From CALHVR01 sp963528625 (GTDB taxonomy: Bacteria > Fusobacteriota > Fusobacteriia > Fusobacteriales > Leptotrichiaceae): DNA of 19,759 nt. The notes under the pieces are model-generated. The model worked only from the letters and a program-made list of their open reading frames with translations, was not told where the DNA came from and did no database searches. Each line of letters opens with the position of its first letter. Within the stretch, counting starts at the first letter, position 1. The stretch is from contig CAURVQ010000029.1 of NCBI GenBank assembly GCA_963528625.1, forward strand, positions 1 to 19,759, written 5' to 3'. Positions 1-7,636 of the stretch are shown here, in pieces. The position numbers were made by a program, and so were the translations under genes.

Positions 1-97
1 CTTTGTCAACTACTTTTTTTAAAATTTATCTAATTTTTTCAATATTTTTAATTTTATAAACTAGATTTTAAAATTCTATACTAATTTTAATATATTT

Positions 98-1864
98 TTA
101 TTTACTTACTTTATCATAAATCAACTGAACATATTTTGTTGCAGCATCCGGTTTTGGATGGACACCATCTTTATAGAAATAACTTTTTTTCCCTTTTGCA
201 AATGAATACCAATCAACCAAAGTAAAATTACTATTAGCTGCAACAGTTTTAACTATCGTATCATTCACACTTTTCTCCCAAGCTAACGGTACTACAGTAT
301 TCACTAAATAAACTTGATTATTTTCTAACAATTTCACTGCTTGCTCCATATCTTTTGGATTTATATTTCCATTTGTTCCAAGTGAAATAACAACAGTTTT
401 ATTAAGTGCACCTTGTTGTTTTAAAGTAGAGATAATACTTAACAATTCTTTAAACTGTCTTCCAACTTTAGTATTTATTTTTGCATTTGGGTATCTTTTT
501 TTAATATCATTTTTTGTCATTTCCATAACAGAATCTCCAATAAATGTTATTCCTCTCGTATCTGTCGGCATGTTCGCATCAACTTTTACATCTTCCGTTG
601 AATTTTCTACCGAATTTTCTTCTTCTGTTTTTGTTGTACTCATTGTATTTTCAGAATTTATCGTTTCAGTTTCATTATTTTTATTCATATTATTTTCAGA
701 AGAATTTTGCTCAGCAACAGCTTGTATTTTTTTCATTTCTTCCAAATCCTCATTTACATAATTAGGAGTAACGACCAGCATCGTTAAAATTGATCCTAAT
801 AATACAAAACTTAATTTTTTTACCCAATTTTTTGTCACTAAATAATGAGTTAGTTCCGACAATACAATCATAATCACAATTTGTATAAAAATTTGTTCAT
901 TAAAACTTAATGTTGTAAATTTAAAATATTCTCTCGCAATAATCATAATAGGGTATTGCCACAAATAATATTCATATTGATGTTGTCCTAATCTTATAAA
1001 AGGATTTAATATTACTTGCACTTTTTCGTTTATTCCCTTTTTCTTATGTTCAAACATAGCTACTGTAAATGATAACAGTAAACTAACGATATACATTCCA
1101 CCATAATAATTAAATGAATTTTGATAATCTACAAAAAATATGTAATAAATTGTTAAAATTATTCCTAAAAAACCTAAAAAATTTACTAAAGCTCTTTCAT
1201 TTCTATTTTTTATAGTTCTACCTTTATAATAAATCCCAACAGCTGAAGCGACTAAAAAAGAAAACATTCTCGTGTCAGTACCGTAATATATTCTTGAAAA
1301 GTCAACTTTTAACGAATATAAATAAGCCATATAGCCTGCCGACAATAAACTTAAAGATATTAATAAAGTAATTACATTTTTCTTAGTTGCATTTAATTTT
1401 TTTAATCCTATTATAAATATTGGCATAGCAATATACATTTGAAATTGAAATGACAACGCCCAAAGATGCGTCAACGGTAATACTAAACTATAATTATCAA
1501 AATATGAAAGTTTTGCTACAATTTGATAAATATTAGTCAAACTCAATATTGAATAAATTACACTATTTTTATATGTTAATTCCAGTCCTTTCATGTCATT
1601 CATTATATAAAGAATAACAGTTGAAATAAAAATAACTATTATTAAACTAGGATATAGTTTTGATATTCTTTTCTTAATTCCATCTCGTAATTCTTCATTT
1701 TTATAAAAAATATTCGGTGTAAATAAATACCCACTTAATACAAAAAATATAACAACTCCAATATAACTTCCTTTATATGAAAACCAATGATATATTGAAA
1801 TTAAAATAAGAGCTATCGCACGCAATACATCAAGTGTTTCTATTCTTTTGTTTCTATTATTCAT
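98..1864 (-). CDS. OatA-like acyltransferase-3 / SGNH hydrolase fusion protein
   Basis: Predicted integral-membrane O-acyltransferase, 588 aa. Residues 8-370 are an acyltransferase-3 membrane domain: the N-terminal block has LDVLR at 11-15, the family histidine at H26 and FFVLSG at 40-45, followed by about ten hydrophobic helices. Residues about 375-435 are a polar Asn/Glu/Thr/Ser linker. Residues 439-588 are an SGNH esterase-fold domain with GDS (Ser445), GTNG at 496-499 and DGVH (Asp566, His569). The family moves acetyl groups across the membrane and transfers them to an envelope glycan; in OatA the acceptor is peptidoglycan N-acetylmuramate. The acceptor here is not shown by sequence. One oddity is HLWALSFQFQMY at 133-144, where relatives usually carry Glu and this protein has Gln139. 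It lies 22 bp after a standalone SGNH gene and is probably co-transcribed with it. The RBS is AGAGGAG, 10 nt before ATG. Alternative: an acyltransferase acting on LPS or exopolysaccharide. Confidence 0.85.
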   Translation of the reverse strand: MNNRNKRIETLDVLRAIALILISIYHWFSYKGSYIGVVIFFVLSGYLFTPNIFYKNEELRDGIKKRISKLYPSLIIVIFISTVILYIMNDMKGLELTYKNSVIYSILSLTNIYQIVAKLSYFDNYSLVLPLTHLWALSFQFQMYIAMPIFIIGLKKLNATKKNVITLLISLSLLSAGYMAYLYSLKVDFSRIYYGTDTRMFSFLVASAVGIYYKGRTIKNRNERALVNFLGFLGIILTIYYIFFVDYQNSFNYYGGMYIVSLLLSFTVAMFEHKKKGINEKVQVILNPFIRLGQHQYEYYLWQYPIMIIAREYFKFTTLSFNEQIFIQIVIMIVLSELTHYLVTKNWVKKLSFVLLGSILTMLVVTPNYVNEDLEEMKKIQAVAEQNSSENNMNKNNETETINSENTMSTTKTEEENSVENSTEDVKVDANMPTDTRGITFIGDSVMEMTKNDIKKRYPNAKINTKVGRQFKELLSIISTLKQQGALNKTVVISLGTNGNINPKDMEQAVKLLENNQVYLVNTVVPLAWEKSVNDTIVKTVAANSNFTLVDWYSFAKGKKSYFYKDGVHPKPDAATKYVQLIYDKVSK

Positions 1865-1886
1865 TTTGTTTTAACTCCTCTTAACT

Positions 1887-2525
1887 TCATTTTTTATCAA
1901 ATAAACTTTTTATTTCATTATAATATTCACTTATAATATTCGCCACTGCATCATACCCTTTTTCAAATATATTTCGGTTTTCGTATTTTTTTAATGCTTC
2001 CGAAACTAATCCGGCATAATATTTGTACCCACTATCAGTCAAATGCACTCCATCGGCTACATAATATTGTTTTTGTGTTTTTAATTTTGAATATACATCT
2101 ATTAAGTGTACATTTGCATACTCATTCACTTTTTTTCTCAATTTCTCATTTACAGATTGCTCCCACCATTTTTTGTGTGCAGTATTTATAAAAAACACAT
2201 CTTTTCCATGCATCATTTTAACAACATCATCAAAATCTTTATCACTAAAAGGGCCATTCGTTCCAAGTCCTACAACTAAAACATCTCCCAATTCATCACT
2301 ATCTTTCAATTTTTTTACAATTTCTGGCAATGTTGAAAATTGTCTTCCTATTTTAGTATCAAAATATGCTCCTTTAAAATTGGGGGCTATATATTTTTTA
2401 CCTCCATTCATTATTGAATCTCCAACAAAAGTCATATTTGATGCACTAAAAATTTGTTTAGATACAAAAAACACTAAAATTATTACTAATCCTAATATCC
2501 ATTTTTTCATTTCTTTTTCAGACAT
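1887..2525 (-). CDS. membrane-anchored SGNH-family hydrolase/acyltransferase
   Basis: A 212-aa protein with one N-terminal hydrophobic segment (about 9-26) and an SGNH domain outside the membrane. Catalytic motifs are complete: GDS with Ser37, GTNG at 88-91, and DGVH with Asp158 and His161. It is clearly related to the C-terminal domain of the downstream fusion protein: both share IGRQF/VGRQF after block I, GTNG, an N-T-x(8)-W-x-x-SVN pattern and DGVH. The pair may act together in O-acetylation or deacetylation of an envelope glycan, comparable to the split PatA/PatB arrangement of other diderms. An in-frame TAA directly precedes the ATG, so the start cannot lie further upstream. The best RBS (GAGGAG, 2545-2550) is an unusually long 19 nt away, and Met6 is an alternative start. 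Its own promoter is at 2600-2628. The substrate is unknown. Confidence 0.8.
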   Translation of the reverse strand: MSEKEMKKWILGLVIILVFFVSKQIFSASNMTFVGDSIMNGGKKYIAPNFKGAYFDTKIGRQFSTLPEIVKKLKDSDELGDVLVVGLGTNGPFSDKDFDDVVKMMHGKDVFFINTAHKKWWEQSVNEKLRKKVNEYANVHLIDVYSKLKTQKQYYVADGVHLTDSGYKYYAGLVSEALKKYENRNIFEKGYDAVANIISEYYNEIKSLFDKK

Positions 2526-2599
2526 TTATTTTATTGTCCGATTTCTCCTCTCTAAATTTTTTATTATTCATTTCAAAATAATAATAGCTATATTAAAAG

Positions 2600-2628
2600 A
2601 TTATACACTTACTTTAGCTTTTAGTAAA
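2600..2628 (-). promoter_or_regulatory. sigma70-type promoter for the SGNH/acyltransferase pair
   Basis: On the minus strand, TTTACT (2623-2628) is followed after exactly 17 bp by a perfect TATAAT (2600-2605). It lies in the 118-bp gap after recG, which indicates that the two envelope genes can be transcribed independently of recG. The expected transcript start is near 2593, giving a leader of about 67 nt. Confidence 0.6.
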
Positions 2629-2643
2629 TATATTTTTTAAAAT

Positions 2644-4707
2644 TTACTTAAATTTTTGATAAACATCTAATTTTAAATATTCGTTATAAAGTTTACCTTC
2701 ATTTTTTTCTAAGTAATCCATTACATAATCTCGTATTAATTTTATTTCTTTCACATTCTTGACTATATCTGTCAAGACCATATCAGAAACTCCACTTTGT
2801 CTTGTTCCCAATATTTCGCCTGAATTACGCAATTTTAAATCTTCTTCAGCTATTTTAAAGCCATCCGTTGTCATTTCCATAACTTCTAGTCTTTTACTTG
2901 AAAGTTCATTATCTGTATTTGATTCTAAAAAACAATAAGATTGATATTGTCCTCTCCCTACTCTTCCTCGTAACTGGTGCAATGATGACAACCCAAATCT
3001 TTCCGAACTTCTAATTACCATAATTGAAGCATTAGGGACATTCACTCCAACTTCTATAACTGTTGTTGAAATTAAAATATCAAGTTTTCCTTTTTTAAAT
3101 TCATCCATCACTTTTTGTTTTTCTTGAGCTTTCATTTTTCCGTGCATTATTCCAACTTTATGATTTTGAAAAATTTGCTTATATTTTTCAAATGTTTCTT
3201 GAGCCGATTTTGCATTAAGCTTTTCGCTTTCTTCAATTAATGGAGAAACTACATAAACTTGTCTGCCTTCTTCTATTTTTTTATCAATAAAATTATACAT
3301 TTTATTCAAGTCTAAATCATTTTTAATCCATTTTGTCTTAATTGGATTCCTTCCTGCCGGCAACTCATCTATTATTGATACATCTAAATCACCATAAATC
3401 GTAAGAGCTAACGACCTTGGTATAGGTGTCGCACTCATTACAATAAGATTTGCTAAATTTCCTTTTTCTCTCAATAAGCGTCTTTGCCCTACTCCAAATT
3501 TATGTTGCTCATCAATTACTACAAGTCCTAATTTATGAAATTTAACATCATCTTCAATCAATGCGTGTGTCCCAATTACAATATCAACCAATCCTTTTTC
3601 AATTTCATACAATAATTTTTCTCTTTTTTTGCCTTTAACACTTCCCGTTAAAATCTCAACTCTTACATCTAAATTAGCAAATTCATCCACAATACTCAAA
3701 TAATGTTGTGTTGCCAAAATTTCAGTTGGTGCCATTATAACTCCTTGATATCCGTTTTCAACAATGTAAAGTAACATTATCATAGCAACAACCGTTTTCC
3801 CCGAACCGACATCACCTTGTATCAATCTATTTAAAATTTTCCCATTTCTCAACTCTTTATAAATTTCACTAATTACACGCTTTTGTGCTTTTGTCAATTT
3901 ATATCCTAATTTTTCTATATACTTACTCACCAAATTTTTGTTATCTTCAAGCTCGTAAATATCGTTATTTGCTTTATCTGTTTCATATCTACCTTGTAAT
4001 ATTCCCATTTCTAACAAATAAATTTCTTCAAACATAAATCTTCTTTTAGCTTCTACATTTTTTTCTTTATTTTCTGGAAAATGTATATTCATTAAAGCGT
4101 CTTTTCTTTCTAACAACTTTTCTTTTTTCATCAACTCTTCCGGCAAATTTTCTTCAATCAAATAACCATATTCAATCATTGCTTCGTATATTATTTTTCT
4201 AATTGCTTCTTGCCTCAACGAACTTGTTGACGGATAAATCGGTAATATTTGATTATAACTATCTTTCCCTTTTACACTTCCATTAGGTTGAATTTTTTTA
4301 TATTCCGGATTAACTATTTGAGTTTTCATAGTTTTTTTAACTTTACCGTAAACAATTAATTCATCTCCAACATTTATATTATTTTTTACAAATTTATTAT
4401 TAAACCAAACTAGCTCCAGTATTCCAGTTTCATCTCTTAACATCGCACGAAACATAATTTTCCTATTTATAAATTGTCTTTTTGTATCAACAATTTTACC
4501 ACGAACTACGGCAAACTCATTTTCTAAAAGACTAGAAATATTTTTACTATTACTCCTATCTTCATACGCTCTCGGGAAATAATATAACAAGTCATACAAA
4601 GTTTCTACCCCTAATTTATGAAATTTCGTTATTGCAACTTTTCCCATACCTTTTATTTTTACTTCTTTATCATCTATCTTTTTAAATAAAAAATTATATG
4701 TTGCCAT
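2644..4707 (-). CDS. recG: ATP-dependent DNA helicase RecG
   Basis: Superfamily 2 translocase that remodels stalled replication forks and branched recombination intermediates. The 687 aa match the usual RecG length of about 690. An N-terminal helix-hairpin-like part and wedge/OB domain (about 15-150) precede the helicase core: Walker A GDVGSGKT at 298-305, DEQH at 399-402, SATPIP at 425-430 and QLRGRVGRG at 578-586. The RecG-specific C-terminal block (LRNSGEILGTRQSG, 626-639) separates it from Mfd and PriA. All key residues are present and the frame is intact. The purine-rich AAGAG upstream of ATG is a modest RBS. It has its own putative promoter at 4745-4750, and the terminator of the OMP gene separates it from the gene upstream. 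Confidence 0.97.
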   Translation of the reverse strand: MATYNFLFKKIDDKEVKIKGMGKVAITKFHKLGVETLYDLLYYFPRAYEDRSNSKNISSLLENEFAVVRGKIVDTKRQFINRKIMFRAMLRDETGILELVWFNNKFVKNNINVGDELIVYGKVKKTMKTQIVNPEYKKIQPNGSVKGKDSYNQILPIYPSTSSLRQEAIRKIIYEAMIEYGYLIEENLPEELMKKEKLLERKDALMNIHFPENKEKNVEAKRRFMFEEIYLLEMGILQGRYETDKANNDIYELEDNKNLVSKYIEKLGYKLTKAQKRVISEIYKELRNGKILNRLIQGDVGSGKTVVAMIMLLYIVENGYQGVIMAPTEILATQHYLSIVDEFANLDVRVEILTGSVKGKKREKLLYEIEKGLVDIVIGTHALIEDDVKFHKLGLVVIDEQHKFGVGQRRLLREKGNLANLIVMSATPIPRSLALTIYGDLDVSIIDELPAGRNPIKTKWIKNDLDLNKMYNFIDKKIEEGRQVYVVSPLIEESEKLNAKSAQETFEKYKQIFQNHKVGIMHGKMKAQEKQKVMDEFKKGKLDILISTTVIEVGVNVPNASIMVIRSSERFGLSSLHQLRGRVGRGQYQSYCFLESNTDNELSSKRLEVMEMTTDGFKIAEEDLKLRNSGEILGTRQSGVSDMVLTDIVKNVKEIKLIRDYVMDYLEKNEGKLYNEYLKLDVYQKFK

Positions 4708-4744
4708 TTTTTTCTCTTTTCTAAACTTATTTTTTATCTTAAAT

Positions 4745-4752
4745 ATTATATC
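4745..4752 (-). promoter_or_regulatory. extended -10 element upstream of recG
   Basis: The minus strand reads TGATATAAT, that is a TGn extension plus a consensus -10 (TATAAT at 4745-4750). Only weak -35 candidates (A/T hexamers near 4768-4773) are seen 17 bp upstream, as is common for extended -10 promoters. It lies about 38 bp before the recG ATG. Confidence 0.45.
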
Positions 4753-4876
4753 AAAAAAAGGGTATTTTTAAAATATATTTTCTATTTTTTGTTTAAAACT
4801 CTTAAAATATAATACACATAACAAAAAAATTATATTTATTTAATTAAAATAGAAAATAAGTTTATTTAAAGTGAAT

Positions 4877-4907
4877 AAAAATAAAAGGATGAGAAAAAAT
4901 CTCATCC
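4877..4907 (-). terminator. intrinsic terminator of the outer-membrane protein gene
   Basis: A perfect 8-bp stem (4887-4894 paired with 4900-4907, GGATGAGA/TCTCATCC) has a 5-nt loop and is followed on the minus strand by TTTTATTTTTATT. It sits 32 bp after the OMP stop codon and insulates recG from this highly expressed unit. Confidence 0.85.
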
Positions 4908-4938
4908 ATTTCAATATCATTATTAAATTTTATTTCAA

Positions 4939-5565
4939 TTAGAATCCTAATGTGTATCCTACTGATAATGTTACTACACCTGTTCCTGATTTAACTGATT
5001 TAACTATTGCATCTTGATCAGCTGTTTCTGCATTAGCATAGTTTGCAGCTTCTGATTTATTTCCTCCAGTGAAGTTATATGATAAATCAGCTACGAAGTT
5101 TTTATAGTTTACTCCTGCTCCAACTCCTGCATATAATGCATTCTTTTTAACTAAATCTGAATTAGTTGCTGCAACATCACTTGTAACTTTTGTTACTTTA
5201 TAATTTCTACCTACAACTACTCCTAATCTTCCTTTTACGAATGGAACAACATCTGAGTCATTTTTGAAGTTGTATTGAGCCACTCCATAAACAGGTAATC
5301 CTGTTCTTTCAATAGTAACTTTTCTAGTAGTCTCTGCTGTATCAAGTTTTACTTCATCTGCTCTTTTAACATCTAATCCTAATCCTAATTCTACGTTAGG
5401 TACTACTTCTTTTCTGAATTCCCCAGTTAATACAACTTTTTTTGAAACATTTTCTGTAAGTTTTCCTTCTTTGAAGCTGTATCCTAATCTTCCTTCTGCT
5501 ACGTTTCCTTCAGCCATTGCTACTGAGCTTACTAAAACTCCTAAAACTAATAATAATTTTTTCAT
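4939..5565 (-). CDS. small outer-membrane beta-barrel protein
   Basis: A 208-aa precursor with a clear Sec signal peptide (MKKLLL...AMA, predicted cleavage after Ala18). The mature part of about 190 aa shows alternating hydrophobic strands rich in Gly, Val, Tyr and Lys/Asp turns, and ends in GYTLGF with the C-terminal Phe expected for BAM-dependent barrels. The size suits an eight-stranded barrel of the OmpX/OmpW/opacity type. The tandem-like phrases VEGRLGYSF-, VKGRLGVVVG- and LSVGYTLGF-type strands repeat the strand-turn pattern. It has a strong promoter, an ideal AAGGAG RBS and its own terminator, so it is probably abundant. Its codons look less A/T-biased than those of neighbours, consistent with high expression. 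No specific function (adhesin, porin or structural) can be assigned from sequence alone. Confidence 0.8.
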   Translation of the reverse strand: MKKLLLVLGVLVSSVAMAEGNVAEGRLGYSFKEGKLTENVSKKVVLTGEFRKEVVPNVELGLGLDVKRADEVKLDTAETTRKVTIERTGLPVYGVAQYNFKNDSDVVPFVKGRLGVVVGRNYKVTKVTSDVAATNSDLVKKNALYAGVGAGVNYKNFVADLSYNFTGGNKSEAANYANAETADQDAIVKSVKSGTGVVTLSVGYTLGF

Positions 5566-5600
5566 AATTATTCTCCTTTATAATGAAATTTTTCACCCTA

Positions 5601-5629
5601 ATTTTAGCATGATATAATAAAAATGTCAA
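5601..5629 (-). promoter_or_regulatory. near-consensus promoter of the OMP gene
   Basis: On the minus strand, TTGACA (5624-5629), a 17-bp spacer and TAAAAT (5601-5606), with a TGc extension directly before the -10. The start would be near 5594, leaving a leader of about 29 nt that ends in AAGGAG eight bases before ATG. Confidence 0.85.
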
Positions 5630-5645
5630 CATATTTTTATTATAA

Positions 5646-5762
5646 CTATAAATTTAGAACTCTAAAACTAAAACTCCCACTTTTTAAGTAATCCATCCAT
5701 TTATTTGTTATACAATTCACAAAAAAATTTACTATTTCATAATTTTGTTTATATTCAGTCAT
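5646..5762 (-). CDS. possible 38-codon small ORF (uncertain)
   Basis: An ATG-started frame of 38 codons (begins MTEYKQNYEI, ends FRVLNL) fills the otherwise empty space between the rpmB terminator and the OMP promoter. It includes Trp, Cys and Gly codons, which are rare in random A/T sequence. Against it, there is no convincing Shine-Dalgarno site, TGA directly precedes the ATG, and the only promoter candidate (TTGTAA, 16 bp, TAAAAT just after the rpmB terminator) is weak. A frame of this length could occur by chance in roughly a few percent of frames at this composition. It may be a small protein, a gene remnant or noise. Confidence 0.2.
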   Translation of the reverse strand: MTEYKQNYEIVNFFVNCITNKWMDYLKSGSFSFRVLNL

Positions 5763-5828
5763 TCACTTATTTTCTTTTTTCTCTTTATTCTTTTTATTAT
5801 TTTATCTTTATAATTTTATTTTACAAAC

Positions 5829-5855
5829 AAAAAAGAAGACATCGCCTTCTTTTTT
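5829..5855 (-). terminator. intrinsic terminator of rpmB
   Basis: An A-run, GAAGGC stem, GAT loop, GTCTTC stem (one G-U pair) and T-run on the minus strand, starting five bases after the rpmB stop. The flanking A6/T6 extends the stem, so it could also stop transcription from the other side. Confidence 0.8.
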
Positions 5856-5860
5856 AAAAA

Positions 5861-6121
5861 TTATGCTGAAAATAATACTTTAGCTAATCTATTACTTAAA
5901 TTATCTTTATTTTCTAATAAAATTTTTCTTATTTGATCAACATTTTTACCTTTTAAAGTTTTCATAGCTTTTGTACATACTCTAACTTTAATTTCAGTCC
6001 CATTCACATTTAATTTCATAGTTTGTAAGTTTGGTCTCCAGATTCTTTTAGTTGCTCTGTGAGAGTGACTCACCATATTTCCATGTCCTACTTTTTTTCC
6101 AAATACTTCACAAATTTGCAT
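5861..6121 (-). CDS. rpmB: 50S ribosomal protein L28
   Basis: Large-subunit ribosomal protein. The 86-aa sequence carries the L28 signature: CEVFGKK at 4-10, GNMVSHSHRATKR about 14-26, RPNLQ and the basic RVCTKAMKTLKGK stretch at about 47-59, then a longer C-terminal helix than E. coli L28. Zinc-binding L28 proteins have two CxxC pairs at the corresponding places. Here the first Cys of each pair is kept (Cys4, Cys49) while the second is replaced (Phe7, Ala52), so the zinc ribbon is probably lost. The gene has a strong AAGGAGGT RBS eight bases before ATG, its own near-consensus promoter and a terminator. It therefore forms a monocistronic unit. Confidence 0.95.
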   Translation of the reverse strand: MQICEVFGKKVGHGNMVSHSHRATKRIWRPNLQTMKLNVNGTEIKVRVCTKAMKTLKGKNVDQIRKILLENKDNLSNRLAKVLFSA

Positions 6122-6215
6122 TTAAACTACCTCCTTTTTCCTAGAAACGAATACTTTAATATTCATCTTTTACAACTTATAATTGAAATTCCTTATTTTT
6201 TATAATCGTAAATGT

Positions 6216-6244
6216 ATTTTACTTTTTTTTTCACTTTTTGTCAA
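6216..6244 (-). promoter_or_regulatory. near-consensus promoter of rpmB
   Basis: Minus strand TTGACA (6239-6244), 17-bp spacer, TAAAAT (6216-6221), the same hexamers and spacing as the OMP promoter. The predicted leader is long, about 88 nt, and holds a short GAATA/TATTC hairpin (6149-6164) just upstream of the SD. That could be a site for ribosomal-protein autoregulation, but it is too weak to claim. Confidence 0.85.
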
Positions 6245-6296
6245 GTAAATTCTTTTTACATCATCATTTTTTTACGCAAAATCAACATATTTTTTC

Positions 6297-7601
6297 TTAT
6301 TTAGTTTTATTTAACATTTTTTTCATTTCTTGTAAAGCTCTTTCCATTTGAACATCACCGGCATCTAATATTTTCTTAGCTTCTACTTCCCCTTTATCTT
6401 TAATTAAAATGTCTTTAATTTCTTTTCTTCTATTTTCTCTAGCTTGTTCCGATTCATTCGTATACCCTTTTAAAGCTATCATTTCTTCCATTTCAACTTT
6501 TATGTCCGGCTCTATTCCTTTTTCGTGTATATAATTACCGTTTGGTGTAAAATATTGTGCAATAGTCAATTTCAAAGCATCGTTATTTCTAAGCGATATA
6601 ACTTGTTGAACAATTCCTTTTCCAAAAGTTTTATCTCCTATTATCGTTCCTCTTTTATAATCTTTAATTGCTCCCGTTACAATTTCTGAAGCTGAAGCAC
6701 TCCCTTTATTAGTAAGTACAATTAATGGGAAATCTCCTAAATATTGTTTTGTTCTAGTGTAGTCTTTTCTTTGACCGTTTTTATATTTTAAATATACCAT
6801 TAAATTTTCTTTTACAAACAATGAAGAAATATCTTGTGCTTCTGCCAATGATCCTCCCGGATTTGATCTTAAATCCAGTATAAGTCCTTTCATTCCTTGT
6901 TCTTTCAACTTAACAATTTCTTTTTCAACTTCACTACCGACATTATTTCCAAATCTCAATAGGCTCAAATATCCTATATTTCCATCAAGCATTTTACTTT
7001 CAACCATTTCCAGCTTAATTTTAGCTCTCGTTAATGTAAATGTAATTGGATCTTTTTTACCTTCTCTTCTTACTTCTACCGTTACTTTTGTATTTTCTTT
7101 ACCTCTTAACATTTTTGTCGTTTCATTTGCAGTAAGTGGTAAAATATCTTTTCCATCAATTTTTATAATTTTGTCTTTTATTTTAATCCCTACTTTTTCA
7201 GCCGGACTTCCTACAAATGGCGATACTACTTCTAAAGGCTCTCCTCTTTTTTTCTGTACCGTCATTCCTACACCGACATACTCTCCTTGCATATCCTCTT
7301 CAAAATCTTTTAAATCTTCAACTGCTAAATATTCTGAATACGGATCATTTAAAGTTTTTACAATTCCCGCTACTGCTCCTTCGTACAATTTATCTTTTGA
7401 TGGTGTTTCCTCTTTTCCAACAAATCTATTTTCTATTATATTTATTACATCAACTATTCTTTGAATTTCTTTTGTATCATTTAATGTCGCCACATTTTTA
7501 TTATCCATTATTCCTGTTTTTAATATAGGCCCTGCACAAAATGTAACAACGCTTCCTAACACAAACGCTAACACTAAATTCCATTTTTTATTTTTATTCA
7601 T
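6297..7601 (-). CDS. ctpA: C-terminal processing protease, S41 family (CtpA/CtpB/Prc-like)
   Basis: Envelope-located serine protease that trims or degrades C-termini of exported proteins. 434 aa: an N-terminal membrane anchor or signal (about 8-28), a PDZ domain (about 105-190, with VGVGMTV at 109-115 and GSPAEKVGIK at 131-140), then the S41 core. DLRSNPGG is at 243-250, SASAS gives catalytic Ser303, FGKG gives Lys328, and Gln332 follows four residues later. The 25-residue Ser-Lys distance equals that of known CtpB and Prc. The C-terminal tail (about 372-434) is charged and helical. The start has GGAGG four bases upstream of ATG. It follows tlyA by 35 bp and is probably the last gene of the long operon. 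Substrates are unknown; lipoprotein or peptidoglycan-hydrolase turnover is typical of the family. Confidence 0.93.
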   Translation of the reverse strand: MNKNKKWNLVLAFVLGSVVTFCAGPILKTGIMDNKNVATLNDTKEIQRIVDVINIIENRFVGKEETPSKDKLYEGAVAGIVKTLNDPYSEYLAVEDLKDFEEDMQGEYVGVGMTVQKKRGEPLEVVSPFVGSPAEKVGIKIKDKIIKIDGKDILPLTANETTKMLRGKENTKVTVEVRREGKKDPITFTLTRAKIKLEMVESKMLDGNIGYLSLLRFGNNVGSEVEKEIVKLKEQGMKGLILDLRSNPGGSLAEAQDISSLFVKENLMVYLKYKNGQRKDYTRTKQYLGDFPLIVLTNKGSASASEIVTGAIKDYKRGTIIGDKTFGKGIVQQVISLRNNDALKLTIAQYFTPNGNYIHEKGIEPDIKVEMEEMIALKGYTNESEQARENRRKEIKDILIKDKGEVEAKKILDAGDVQMERALQEMKKMLNKTK

Positions 7602-7636
7602 CTTGCCTCCAATTACTCAATTAATATTTTTAATAT

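Noticed and set aside
4..9. TTGACA on the minus strand at the window edge
   Set aside because: It could be the -35 of a gene beyond the window, but the -10 region is outside, so no promoter can be claimed.
62..78. A/T-rich inverted repeat after the acyltransferase gene
   Set aside because: The stem has only one G-C pair and a mismatch; not a credible terminator.
2173..2640. A 155-codon plus-strand frame opposite the SGNH gene
   Set aside because: It overlaps an SGNH gene with all catalytic motifs, lacks any recognisable domain or SD, and runs through that gene's promoter.
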